In this document: positions 37,674-45,438 of the stretch, piece after piece
Numbering within the stretch: the first letter of the stretch is position 1
Layout: each line of letters begins with the position of its first letter
From: Streptomyces sp. 1331.2
GTDB taxonomy: Bacteria > Actinomycetota > Actinomycetes > Streptomycetales > Streptomycetaceae
NCBI RefSeq assembly: GCF_900199205.1
Contig: NZ_OBMJ01000001.1
Location: 1,488,001 to 1,552,000, forward strand
Length of the DNA stretch: 64,000 nucleotides
Reading direction: 5' to 3'
The notes under the pieces: generated by a model
The model's input: the letters and a program-made list of their open reading frames with translations, nothing else
Told to the model about the DNA's origin: nothing
Database searches by the model: none
Program-made: the position numbers and the translations under genes

Positions 37674-37817
37674 ATGAGCGACGCTCATGTCGGCGCCCAT
37701 GAGCAACGCTCATCGTTCGCGGTCATGAGCGACGCTCATCGTTCGCGGTCATGAGCGACGCTCATCGTTCGCGGTCATGAGCGACGCTCATGGGCCACCC
37801 TCTTGAGCCTCGCTCAT
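37674..37817. repeat. Palindrome array G: six copies at an exact 26-bp period
   Basis: Copies start at 37674, 37699, 37725, 37751, 37777 and 37803 (the last begins TTGAG). Steps are 25, 26, 26, 26, 26. The copies at 37725, 37751 and 37777 and the 11-bp spacers between them (CGTTCGCGGTC) are identical, so this part is a true tandem duplication. It lies 3' of the quinone reductase gene and 5' of the acetyltransferase gene, both leftward. Confidence 0.95.
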
Positions 37818-37910
37818 GCCGTTACCAGCACCGTCCGCGCCGTCTGCCGCCGACCACCGGACCACGGACGGCAACCAGCGGACGGAGGGCCGCGGACCGA
37901 TCAGCTCCCG

Positions 37911-38870
37911 CTACTCGACCACGCTGAGCACGATCTTGCCCTGGATGTGCCCCTGCGCTGCCCTGCGGTGGGCGGCCGCGGCCTCGCGCAGCGGGTACAC
38001 ACTGTCCAGCGCCACCCGGATCCGGCCGTCCGCCAGCAGGGCGGCCAGTTCGGCGAGGTCGGCGCCGCTGGAGCGGACCTGCCAGCGGCCCTGCTGGAGT
38101 TCCACCCCGAGCTCGGCCGCCCGCTCGGGCCGGTAGTCGCCGAGGAAGCAGGAGACCAGCCGGCCGCCGCGCCGCAGGGCGGGCAGCAGGCGGTGGGCTT
38201 CGGGGCCGCCGACGGTGTCGACCAGCAGGTCGGCGCCCTCGACGACCTCGGCGACCGGGGTGCGGGTGTAGTCCACGAAGCGGTCGGCGCCGAGGCCGCG
38301 CAGGAACTCCTCGTGGCGTCCCGAGGCGACCGCGATCAGTTCCTCCGCCCCGGCCAGGCGCAGGAGCTGGAGCGCGAAGTGCCCGACCCCGCCGGCCGCG
38401 CCGACGACCACGGCCGGCCCGCCCCCGTCGTAACCGAGGCGCTTGTGCAGGAACTGGAACGCGGTGAGCCCGGCCATCGGGACGGCGGCGGCCTCGACGT
38501 GCCCGAGCGCGGCCGGCTTGCGGGCCAGGTCGGCGACCGGCACGACGGCGTACTCGGCGTAACCGACCGGGCGGCCCGGGAAGTTGGCGAGCGCGAAGAC
38601 CTCGTCACCGACGCTCCACCCGGTGTCCGGGCCGCCGACCTTCGCGACCACCCCGGAGACGTCGGTGCCGAGGATCAGCGGCGGTCGCCAGTCGGGCCGC
38701 ACCTCGGGCGGGAAGTCGACGAAGCCGCGCCGCGCGTACCAGTCGAGCGGGTTGAGGCCGACGGCGTGGACCCGGACCAGCACCTCGCCGGGCCCCGGCT
38801 CCGGCCGCGGCGCCTCCTCGTACACCAGCACCTCGGGCCCGCCGAAGGCGTGCAGCCGGACGGCGTTCAT
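37911..38870 (-). CDS. NADPH:quinone reductase / zinc-type alcohol dehydrogenase-like enzyme
   Basis: A 319-residue medium-chain dehydrogenase/reductase of the quinone oxidoreductase branch: FGGPEVLVYEEAPRPEPGPGEVLVRV, NPLDWYARRG, ILGTDVSGVVAKVGG, then VVVGAAGGVGHFALQLLRLAG for NADPH binding (about 150). No catalytic zinc ligands are seen, as expected for quinone reductases. It starts with MNAVRLHAFGG at 38870, as most family members do; an ATG six codons upstream (38888) has its own GGGGAG, so the start could be there. Divergent from a tetR gene with two matching operators between. Confidence 0.9.
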   Translation of the reverse strand: MNAVRLHAFGGPEVLVYEEAPRPEPGPGEVLVRVHAVGLNPLDWYARRGFVDFPPEVRPDWRPPLILGTDVSGVVAKVGGPDTGWSVGDEVFALANFPGRPVGYAEYAVVPVADLARKPAALGHVEAAAVPMAGLTAFQFLHKRLGYDGGGPAVVVGAAGGVGHFALQLLRLAGAEELIAVASGRHEEFLRGLGADRFVDYTRTPVAEVVEGADLLVDTVGGPEAHRLLPALRRGGRLVSCFLGDYRPERAAELGVELQQGRWQVRSSGADLAELAALLADGRIRVALDSVYPLREAAAAHRRAAQGHIQGKIVLSVVE

Positions 38871-38926
38871 CGTCGCTTCCGTACCCATGCTTCTCCCCAA
38901 CGCAGGTCGGACTGCCCGGCTAGAAT

Positions 38927-38969
38927 CCGGAGCAGTGCTCCGGAAGAGATTAACCGGAGCACTGCTCCG
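38927..38969. promoter_or_regulatory. Two TetR operators between quinone reductase and tetR
   Basis: CCGGAGCAGTGCTCCGG (38927-38943) and CCGGAGCACTGCTCCG (38954-38969) are near-perfect palindromes of the same sequence with odd centre bases, 27 bp apart. The first follows a TAGAAT box (38921-38926) and the AT-rich TTAACC lies between them, so both divergent promoters would be covered. Confidence 0.8.
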
Positions 38970-38991
38970 ATTGTCAACCGCGAGGAACCCC

Positions 38992-39582
38992 ATGCCCCTT
39001 GAGCCGAGCACTCCCGCCGATCCCCGCACCCCCCGCGCCGATGCCCAGCGCAACCGCGACCGCATCCTGGCCGAGGCGGCCGCCCTGGTCGCCGAGCAGG
39101 GCACCCAGGCCTCACTGCGGGACGTCGCCCGCCGCGCCGGGGTCGGCCTCGGCACGCTCTACCGGCACTTCCCCACCCGGGAGGACCTGCTGGAGGCCCT
39201 GCTCGGCCGCCGCTTCGACCACCTCGCCGCCCGCGCCGACACCCTCGCCGCCACCGAGCCGGCCGAACGCGCCCTGACCGACTGGCTCTACGAGTTCACC
39301 CTCGATGCCGGCGCCTACCAGGGCCTGCCCGCCACCTTGATGGCCACCCTCGAAGACCCGGAGTCCGCCCTGTACGCGGGCTGCCTGCGGATGCGCCAGG
39401 CCGGCGGACGCCTGCTCGCCGCCGCCCAGCGGGACGGCCTGATCCGCCCGGACGTCACCCCTCTCGACGTCTTCGCCCTCGCCAACGCGCTGAGCTGGAT
39501 CACCGACCAGGCGCCCACCCTCACCGAGCGGCGCGACCATCTCTTCCGGCTGGTGCTGGACGGCTTCCGGCCCCGCCCCTGA
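38992..39582 (+). CDS. TetR-family regulator of the quinone reductase
   Basis: A 196-residue TetR protein. HTH region: RILAEAAALVAEQGTQASLRDVARRAGVGLGTLYRHFPTREDLLEALL (about 23-70), followed by a TetR C-terminal domain of the SbtR-like type (ALTDWLYEFTLDAGAYQG). ATG 38992 has GAGGA five bases upstream. The twin palindromes just before it are the likely binding sites, giving autorepression and control of the reductase, probably released by an electrophile or quinone. Confidence 0.93.
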   Translation: MPLEPSTPADPRTPRADAQRNRDRILAEAAALVAEQGTQASLRDVARRAGVGLGTLYRHFPTREDLLEALLGRRFDHLAARADTLAATEPAERALTDWLYEFTLDAGAYQGLPATLMATLEDPESALYAGCLRMRQAGGRLLAAAQRDGLIRPDVTPLDVFALANALSWITDQAPTLTERRDHLFRLVLDGFRPRP

Positions 39583-39596
39583 CCCGGCGCTCCTCC

Positions 39597-39757
39597 GCTC
39601 GCCGCCAGGCCGTCCCACCCCGCCCGTTCCTGCTCACCGTTCCCACCGAGCCATTCCCCGGCTCCCGCCGGCAGGCGATCGAAGGGCTGTGGGCCGAGGA
39701 CGGCGTGCACCTGCTCCGGTCGGGCCACCGCCGACTACCAGTTCCCCGGGCTCTGAC
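39597..39757 (+). pseudogene. Possible gene remnant, family unclear
   Basis: A rightward stretch reads LLTVPTEPFPGSRRQAIEGLWAEDGVHLL and then, after a one-base shift, ATADYQFPG and a stop. Codon use and composition look coding, but neither start nor full domain is present. It may be the end of an NTF2-like or similar protein; assignment is weak. Confidence 0.25.
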
Positions 39758-40490
39758 CGGCAGCTCGCCGCAGCGCCCGCGCGGTCGCCGCATCCGCCGG
39801 AAGGAAGGCCTCCAGCTTCAGCTCGGCGAGCGTGACGTCCACCGCGGTGGCGAAGGAAGTGACAGTCGTCATCAAGCGCAGCTCACCGAGCGAGCTGCGC
39901 AGCTCCAGCGGGACGGCGAATCCCAAGTGCTGCTCCGTCACCTCGACTTCTGGCACGTACGAGGACAACTCCTCGTGCAGTTCGCCGAGATGGCGGGTGC
40001 GTTCGACGATGTGCCGGGCCCAGGCGGCGAAGTTGAGGATGCGCGGGGCCAGGCCGTCCGGGTGCAGCGCCAGCCGGTAGGCGTTGGTCCCGGGGCCGAC
40101 GAGGCGCGGGTCGACACCTTCGGTGATCACCGCAAGGGCCGTGTTGGCGGCCACCACGTCGCCCCGGCGGTCCACCACCAGTGCCGGGTAGGGGTGGTGG
40201 CCGGCCAGCAGGTGGTCGATCGCCTCCCGCACCGGTGCCAGCTCCGGCCCGTCCAGCGGCGTCTCCGGGTAGGCGGGTGCGTAACCGGCGGCCAGCAGAA
40301 GCTCGTTGCGTTCCCGCAGCGGCAGGCCCAGCGACTCGGCGAGCCGGACGACCATTCCTCGGCCCGGTGCGGAGCGGCCGGACTCGATGAAGCTCACGTG
40401 CCGCTGCGTCGTGCCCGCACGGAGGGCGAGGTCGAGTTGGCTGAGCCGGCGGCTGGAACGGCGCTCACGCAGCGCTCGGGGGAAGTCCAC
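39735..40490 (-). CDS. XRE-family regulator with MmyB-like ligand domain
   Basis: A 251-residue regulator. The N-terminal helix-turn-helix is RALRERRSSRRLSQLDLALRAGTTQRHVSFIESGRSAPGR (about 4-43), a form typical of this family. The C-terminal part, with HHPYPALVVDRRGDVVAANTALAVI and the later LNFAAWARHIV, matches the MmyB PAS-like domain that may bind fatty acid or another ligand. I chose GTG 40490 because family members start with DFPRALRERR; ATG 40550 would extend into the divergent promoter. It faces a luciferase-like oxidoreductase gene across a perfect 16-bp palindrome. Confidence 0.88.
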   Translation of the reverse strand: MDFPRALRERRSSRRLSQLDLALRAGTTQRHVSFIESGRSAPGRGMVVRLAESLGLPLRERNELLLAAGYAPAYPETPLDGPELAPVREAIDHLLAGHHPYPALVVDRRGDVVAANTALAVITEGVDPRLVGPGTNAYRLALHPDGLAPRILNFAAWARHIVERTRHLGELHEELSSYVPEVEVTEQHLGFAVPLELRSSLGELRLMTTVTSFATAVDVTLAELKLEAFLPADAATARALRRAAGQSPGNW

Positions 40491-40525
40491 GCCACCAGCC
40501 AACACCGGGCGGGCCGCAGTGCGCC

Positions 40526-40541
40526 ATTCCCCCGGGGGAAT
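40526..40541. promoter_or_regulatory. Perfect 16-bp palindrome between XRE and LLM genes
   Basis: ATTCCCCCGGGGGAAT is fully self-complementary and sits 35 bp from each start codon, the natural place for the XRE regulator to control both genes. Confidence 0.65.
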
Positions 40542-40576
40542 TGAGCCCATGCATCCCGGCGACCAGCATCGACGCC

Positions 40577-41515
40577 ATGGACATCGGTGTTTACCTTCCC
40601 ACCGGCCAGGCCCAGTGGGCGGCAGCAGGCCCCCGCAGCCTGATCGAATTCGCCCGCCGGGCCGAGCAGTCGGGCTTCTGTTCCCTCTTCGTCAACGACT
40701 CCCTGCTCACCCCGAGGATCGAACCGCTCACCATGCTGGCTGCCGTCGCCCCGGTGACCGAGCGCATCCGGCTGGGCACCGGCGCCCTGTTGCCGGTCCT
40801 GCGCCGCCCGGTGCAGACCGCGCAGACGCTGGCCTCGGTGGACCAGCTCTCGGGCGGGCGGCTGACGGTCGCAGTCGGCGCCGGCTTCCCGGGACGCTTC
40901 GGCCGGCCGCTGCACGAACTCTCCCAGGTCCCGTGGGAGCGCCGCTTCGCCCGGCTTGACGAAACGGTCGCCCTGTGGCGGGCTCTCTGGGCCGGGGCGA
41001 CGGAGTTCCGCGGAGCGTTCCACTCCTTCACCGAACTCCCGCCCGCGACCAGGCCGTTCCGCACCGAAGGCCCACCGGTCTGGCTCGGCGGCGCGACCCC
41101 GGCGGCCCTCGCCCGCACCGGCCGCCACTACGACGGCTGGATGCCCTACCCGCCCGACCCCGCCGACTACACCACCGGGCTCGCCGCCGTGCGCGCAGCG
41201 GCACGGCAGGCCAGCCGTGCGCCTGAGTCCGTCACCCCGGCCCTGTTCGTCAACGTCCGGATCGACCGCAGCGCCCGGTCCGCCCGCCGCGTCATGGACG
41301 CCTACACCCGCGCCAACTACGGTCTGCCGCTTGCCGAGACGGAGCGGATCCAGGCCTTCGCGCTCGGCACACCGCAGGAGGTCGCCGCCACGCTCGCCCG
41401 CTACACGGCCGCCGGTGCCCACCACCTCGTCGCCCGCCTCGGCGCGCTCGAACCGCCGGACCAGCTGGAGCAGTTGGACCGCCTCGCCGCCGTCACGAAC
41501 CTCGGCTCGACCTGA
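40577..41515 (+). CDS. Luciferase-like (LLM) flavin-dependent oxidoreductase
   Basis: A 312-residue TIM-barrel oxidoreductase of the bacterial luciferase superfamily, using FMN or F420. Features: MDIGVYLPTGQAQ start, SLFVNDSLLTPRIEPLTMLAAVAPVTERIRLGTGALL, and VDQLSGGRLTVAVGAGFP, then GGATPAALARTGRHYDGWMPYP. ATG 40577 starts the conserved strand; no ribosome binding site is visible, so the mRNA may be leaderless or translated poorly. Divergent from the XRE regulator. Substrate unknown. Confidence 0.9.
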   Translation: MDIGVYLPTGQAQWAAAGPRSLIEFARRAEQSGFCSLFVNDSLLTPRIEPLTMLAAVAPVTERIRLGTGALLPVLRRPVQTAQTLASVDQLSGGRLTVAVGAGFPGRFGRPLHELSQVPWERRFARLDETVALWRALWAGATEFRGAFHSFTELPPATRPFRTEGPPVWLGGATPAALARTGRHYDGWMPYPPDPADYTTGLAAVRAAARQASRAPESVTPALFVNVRIDRSARSARRVMDAYTRANYGLPLAETERIQAFALGTPQEVAATLARYTAAGAHHLVARLGALEPPDQLEQLDRLAAVTNLGST

Positions 41516-41587
41516 CCGCCCCGGCCCCGGCCCGCCCGTTTCCCGGCGCCCGGTCCGGCTCCCGGCCCCACCTCACACACCACCGCC

Positions 41588-42946
41588 TCACACACCGCGG
41601 GTCGCCGGCACCCGGCCGGCCGCGATCGCCGCCACCAGCTCCGCGTGGTCCGCCACCGTCCGGTCCGCGTACCGCACCGCGAAGTCCGCGATCGCCTCGG
41701 CGAAGGTGTCCGCGCCGCCGAGGTAGCCCGCGATGGCGAGGCGGTCACCGGTGCGGGCGTGGGCCCGGGCGAGGGTGCGGCCGCACAGGTCGGCGTAGGC
41801 GCGCAGGCCGGCAGGTTTCAGGTCGCCGATCTCCACCGAGCCCTTCATGTCCCGCAGTTGGCGTCCGTAGAAGTGGCGCCCGGTCGGGCCGGTGGTCCAG
41901 CCGAGGAAGATGTCGCTGGCGGCCTGCATCAGGTGCTGGCCGGTGACGACCCGGCGGCCGCCGTGGTGGGGGGCGACCTCGGCGTCCACCCGGGCGGCCG
42001 GCAGGTGATCCTCCAGTACCGACCGTCCGGCCTCCTTGAGCTGCAGGAACAGCGGGTCGCCGGGATCACGGCCCTCCAGCAGGACGATGTAGCAGCGGGT
42101 GCCGACGCTGCCGACGCCGACCACCTTGGTCGCGGCGTCCACGAACCGGTAGCGGTCGAGCAGCACCCGGCGGTCCTCGGCCAGGGTGGCCCGGTAGTCG
42201 CTGAACACCTTGCCGATGCCGCCCAGTTCGGACCGCTTCAACGGCTCGACGAGCGGCGGCGCACTGATGATTCGCCGCTGCCCGTCCCGTTCCTCGGTGA
42301 GTTTGTCGAAGGCCTGCAGGCTGGTGCGGCGCCGGGCGTGCGCGAGGTTGGTCTCGGCGCGCTTGCGCCGGCGGGGTTTGCGCAGCATCGGCAGCAGGTC
42401 CGCGGTGTCCACCCGGGTGTACCAGACGTCGAGTTCGCCCATGCCCGCCAGTCGGCGCATCGCGACGGCGTACCCCTCGGCGGCCGCCCGGGCGGCGCGG
42501 CGCACGCGCTGCTCGTCCTGGCCGTTGTCGCGGGCGGCGACGGCGACGCTGGCGGCGAGGCGCTTGACGTCCCACTCGAAGGGGCCGGGGAAGGTCTCGT
42601 CGAAGTCGTTGACGTCGAAGAGCAGGGCGCGTTCCGGGGAGGCGTACACGCCGAAGTTCACCAGGTGCGCGTCGCCGCAGAGTTGGACGGTGAGGCCGGT
42701 GCCGGGGACGGCGCCGAGGTCGGCGGCCATCACCGCGGCGGCGCCGCGCAGGTAGGCGAACGGGCTGTCGGCCATCCGTCCGTAGCGGATCGGCAGCAGC
42801 CGGGCCACCCGGTCCTCGGCCTGCCGTTGCAGCACGCCGATCGGGTCGGGCCGGTCGGCGGCGGGGATCCACCGGCCGTGGGCGGAGCGGGACACGCGGT
42901 CCCGGGCGGCTCGGCCGCGCCGGCGGCGTTCGGCGGGGGTGGTCAT
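41588..42946 (-). CDS. DUF2252-family protein
   Basis: A 452-residue cytosolic protein of the DUF2252 family, distantly related to aminoglycoside-phosphotransferase/kinase folds. Family motifs: FAYLRGAAAVMAADL, CGDAHLVNFGVYASPER (the GDAHxxNFG catalytic-loop-like motif), LFDVNDFDETFPGPFEWDVKRLAASV (acting like the metal-binding loop) and VVGVGSVGTRCYIVLLEG. The first 30 residues are Arg-rich. ATG 42946 has GGAG seven bases upstream. Biochemical role not known; kinase-like activity is inference from the motifs. Confidence 0.9.
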   Translation of the reverse strand: MTTPAERRRRGRAARDRVSRSAHGRWIPAADRPDPIGVLQRQAEDRVARLLPIRYGRMADSPFAYLRGAAAVMAADLGAVPGTGLTVQLCGDAHLVNFGVYASPERALLFDVNDFDETFPGPFEWDVKRLAASVAVAARDNGQDEQRVRRAARAAAEGYAVAMRRLAGMGELDVWYTRVDTADLLPMLRKPRRRKRAETNLAHARRRTSLQAFDKLTEERDGQRRIISAPPLVEPLKRSELGGIGKVFSDYRATLAEDRRVLLDRYRFVDAATKVVGVGSVGTRCYIVLLEGRDPGDPLFLQLKEAGRSVLEDHLPAARVDAEVAPHHGGRRVVTGQHLMQAASDIFLGWTTGPTGRHFYGRQLRDMKGSVEIGDLKPAGLRAYADLCGRTLARAHARTGDRLAIAGYLGGADTFAEAIADFAVRYADRTVADHAELVAAIAAGRVPATRGV

Positions 42947-43023
42947 GCGGCAGCTCCGTCCCTCGGGCACCCCTCCCCGCGCCGCCAGGAGGCGACGGGT
43001 ACCCTCCCCGCGACGCTAGGACA

Positions 43024-43062
43024 CGAGTGCCGGAGGGCGCAGCGCACGCCCTCCGGCACTCG
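43024..43062 (-). terminator. Terminator of the multicopper oxidase operon
   Basis: A perfect 16-bp stem (43024-43039 with 43047-43062) and a 7-nt loop, 25 bp past the oxidase stop codon. Confidence 0.9.
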
Positions 43063-43086
43063 GCCGTTCGGACGAACCGCCCGGGG

Positions 43087-44736
43087 TCACCGCACGGTGA
43101 AGTCCGCCATCATCGCCATGTCCTCGTGCTCCAGGTTGTGGCAGTGCAGCATGTACGTCCCCGCGTAGTCGGTGAAACGCACCAGCACCTCCACCGCCTC
43201 GGCCGGGCGCAGGTCCACGGTGTCCTTCCAGCCCGCGTCGAACGGTCCCGGGTCGCCCCCGTTGCGGCCGATGACCTGGAAATGGTCCAGGTGGACGTGC
43301 ACGGGGTGGTGCAGGTCGGACGAGAAGCGCCAGCGTTCGACCGTCCCGAGGGCGGGTGCCGCGATGCTGCGGCCGGGCTGGTACGGGTCGCCGTTGACCG
43401 TCCAGCCGTCGCCGCGGCTGCGGCGGAAGGCGAAGTCGCGGGTGGTGACGGCGGCGGCGGGGTCCAAGGCCTCGACGGCGACGAGCTTGTCGGGCACCAT
43501 CGCGTCGTCCTTCACCGGCTTCGAGGAGACGTCGAAGCGCATCACCTCCGCCGTCCGGTCGCTGCCGAGGCGGTTGACCAGGCGCACCTGGGTGCCGGGC
43601 TCGTAGCGGGAGAAGTCGACCACGACGTCGAAGCGTTCGGCGGGGGCGATCTGGATGCCGTCGTGGGCGACCGGGGCGGCGAGCAGGCCGCCGTCGGAGC
43701 CGATCTGGACCAGGGCGCCGCCGCCGGCGGGCTGCGGGTCGAGTTCGAGCCGGTAAGGGCGGGCGTTGGAGGCGTTGAGCAGGCGCAGCCGGTAGCGGGC
43801 GCGGTCGACGTCCAGCCGGGGCCAGGGCGCTCCGTTGACCAGGAGGACGTCGCCGAGCACGCCGTTGGCGTAGGGGCCGGTGACGCCGGGGTCGGCGAGC
43901 GACGGGTCGACGGCGGGGTACCGGAAGGAGCCGTCGGCGGCGAAGGAGCGGTCGGCGATCATCAGCGGCAGGTCGCGCTCGCCGCGCGGCAGGGGCAAGG
44001 CGTCCTCCGCGTCGTCGTGGACGAGGTGGAAGCCGGCCAGGCCGCGCCAGACGCCGGGGCCGGTGAAGCCCATCCGGTGGTCGTGGTACCAGAGGGTGGC
44101 GGCGCGCTGCTTGCCCGGATAGGTGTAGCTGCGCTCGCCGACGACGTTGCGGCCCGCCGCGGCGCGCATCCCCGGCATCCCATGCATCTCGTGCGTACCG
44201 GGTGTTCCGTGCGTACCAGTCGCGCCGGGCGTGCCTGGCATGCCGCTCATGCCTGCCGTGCCGGCCGTCCGCTGGTCGGCGTCCGTCGCCGATCCCACCG
44301 GCAGCAGCAGGTCGACCGGGTAGCCGTCGCTGTCCGCCGGGGTGTGCCCGCCGTGCAGATGGGTCACGGACGGCACCGGCAGCTCGTTGCGGTGCTTGAC
44401 CACGGCCGTCCGCCCGGCACGGGTGACCACGGTCGGCCCGGGGAAGCTGCCGCCGTACGTCCACGCCTGGGTCTTCACCCCGGGCAGGATCTCCAGCTCG
44501 GCGACCTGCTGGGTGATCTCGTAGTAGTCGGTGGTCCCGTCGGTCCGCACGGGCTGCAGCACGGGTGGCACCGGCAGCGGGATCCGGAAGGCCTCGGGCA
44601 GGTCGAGTTCGCTGGTCAGCAGCCGACCGGGTTGGCCCGCGGCGAACAGCCGGGCCGCCGAGGGGGCGGCGACGGCGGCCAGCGCGCCCGCGCCGAGCGC
44701 GGAGACGCCGATGCCCAGGAACCGGCGTCGGTTCAC
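43087..44736 (-). CDS. Tat-exported multicopper oxidase with Met/His-rich insertion
   Basis: A 549-residue exported laccase-type oxidase, oxidising phenols or Cu(I) with reduction of O2 to water. Tat motif NRRRFLGIG at residues 2-10. Copper ligands are in HLHGGH (126-131), WYHDHRMG (216-223), HPVHVHLDHF (477-486) and HCHNLEHEDM (531-540), covering type 1, 2 and 3 sites. Between the first two lies an insertion (about 159-194) made of Gly/Met/His/Thr/Pro, such as GMSGMPGTPG and THEMHGMPGM, which may bind Cu(I) as the Met-rich region of CueO does. GTG 44736 has GGAGG seven bases upstream and overlaps the stop of the membrane-protein gene, so the two are coupled. Confidence 0.95.
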   Translation of the reverse strand: MNRRRFLGIGVSALGAGALAAVAAPSAARLFAAGQPGRLLTSELDLPEAFRIPLPVPPVLQPVRTDGTTDYYEITQQVAELEILPGVKTQAWTYGGSFPGPTVVTRAGRTAVVKHRNELPVPSVTHLHGGHTPADSDGYPVDLLLPVGSATDADQRTAGTAGMSGMPGTPGATGTHGTPGTHEMHGMPGMRAAAGRNVVGERSYTYPGKQRAATLWYHDHRMGFTGPGVWRGLAGFHLVHDDAEDALPLPRGERDLPLMIADRSFAADGSFRYPAVDPSLADPGVTGPYANGVLGDVLLVNGAPWPRLDVDRARYRLRLLNASNARPYRLELDPQPAGGGALVQIGSDGGLLAAPVAHDGIQIAPAERFDVVVDFSRYEPGTQVRLVNRLGSDRTAEVMRFDVSSKPVKDDAMVPDKLVAVEALDPAAAVTTRDFAFRRSRGDGWTVNGDPYQPGRSIAAPALGTVERWRFSSDLHHPVHVHLDHFQVIGRNGGDPGPFDAGWKDTVDLRPAEAVEVLVRFTDYAGTYMLHCHNLEHEDMAMMADFTVR

Positions 44737-45206
44737 TTGGACACCTCCAGCGGCGCGCCGGGGCGCGGGAGGCGCCCGCTGCCGTCCGGACCCGCCTCGT
44801 ACTGCTCCGAGCGGGCGGGCAGCGGCAGGCGCCAGGCGCCGACCAGGCCGAACAGGAGGCCGCTGACCAGGAGCACGCCGAGGGTGACGTGCACGCCGAG
44901 CGACCGGGCGTAGCCGGCGGCGATCTGGCCGATGACCGCGGCGGTGAGCAGCCCGGTGGTCCACAGCGGCCAGAGCGGCCCCCGGCCGGGCCACCGGACC
45001 ACGACGGCCGCCGCCAGCTGGACCACCACGACGGTGGCCAGCAGCATCGCGGTGTCCTCGTGGTCCTTCAGGGAGTCGTAGGTGCCGTTGAGGAAGCTGC
45101 CGGCGAGCATGACCTGGAGCAGGGCCAGCACGGCCAGCGCGGTGGCGGTGGTCCGCAGCAGGATCAGCGGCCAGCGGGGCGCGGGGGCGGCAGGGGGGCT
45201 GCTCAT
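44733..45206 (-). CDS. Four-TM membrane protein coupled to the multicopper oxidase
   Basis: A 157-residue membrane protein with four hydrophobic segments (ILLRTTATALAVLALLQVMLAG, TAMLLATVVVVQLAAAVVV, PLWTTGLLTAAVIGQIAAG, HVTLGVLLVSGLLFGLVGAW), a conserved YDSLKDHEDTA loop and a cytosolic C-terminus. Such proteins commonly precede multicopper oxidases in actinobacteria. Its GTGA overlap with the oxidase gene argues for co-translation; a role in copper handling or electron transfer is inferred only from this. Confidence 0.88.
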   Translation of the reverse strand: MSSPPAAPAPRWPLILLRTTATALAVLALLQVMLAGSFLNGTYDSLKDHEDTAMLLATVVVVQLAAAVVVRWPGRGPLWPLWTTGLLTAAVIGQIAAGYARSLGVHVTLGVLLVSGLLFGLVGAWRLPLPARSEQYEAGPDGSGRLPRPGAPLEVSK

Positions 45207-45274
45207 GTCGGGCCTACTCTCTGCTTCGGGCGGGCGGGTCGGGGGCGGAACGGGGGCGGAGCGGGCGAGAGCGT

Positions 45275-45299
45275 AGCTGATCGGACATCACGATCAGCT
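45275..45299 (-). promoter_or_regulatory. Inverted repeat upstream of the multicopper oxidase operon
   Basis: AGCTGATCG (45275-45283) and CGATCAGCT (45291-45299) pair perfectly across 7 bp, about 70 bp upstream of the operon start. Candidate operator; it does not resemble the CsoR box I know. Confidence 0.5.
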
Positions 45300-45346
45300 C
45301 AGATCAAGGCATTTGGACCATGCGGTTAACCCATTGAGGCGACCCC

Positions 45347-45429
45347 ATGAGTTCCTCTCACCGGGCCGCCCCATGACCTCCTCTCATCAGCCTTCTCTCA
45401 TCGGTCTTCTCTCATCAGCCTTCTCTCAT
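45347..45429. repeat. Palindrome array H: two full copies then three half-sites at 14 bp
   Basis: Degenerate copies at 45347-45361 and 45373-45387 are 26 bp apart. After them the right arm alone, TTCTCTCAT, recurs with ends at 45401, 45415 and 45429, each 14 bp on. The array ends ten bases before the permease stop codon. Confidence 0.85.
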
Positions 45430-45438
45430 CGCCCCCCG

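Noticed and set aside
37674..37817. CRISPR-like regular array of repeats and spacers
   Set aside because: Repeat is only 15 bp and spacer 11 bp, spacers are partly identical, the repeat is a short palindrome scattered singly elsewhere, and no cas gene is present.
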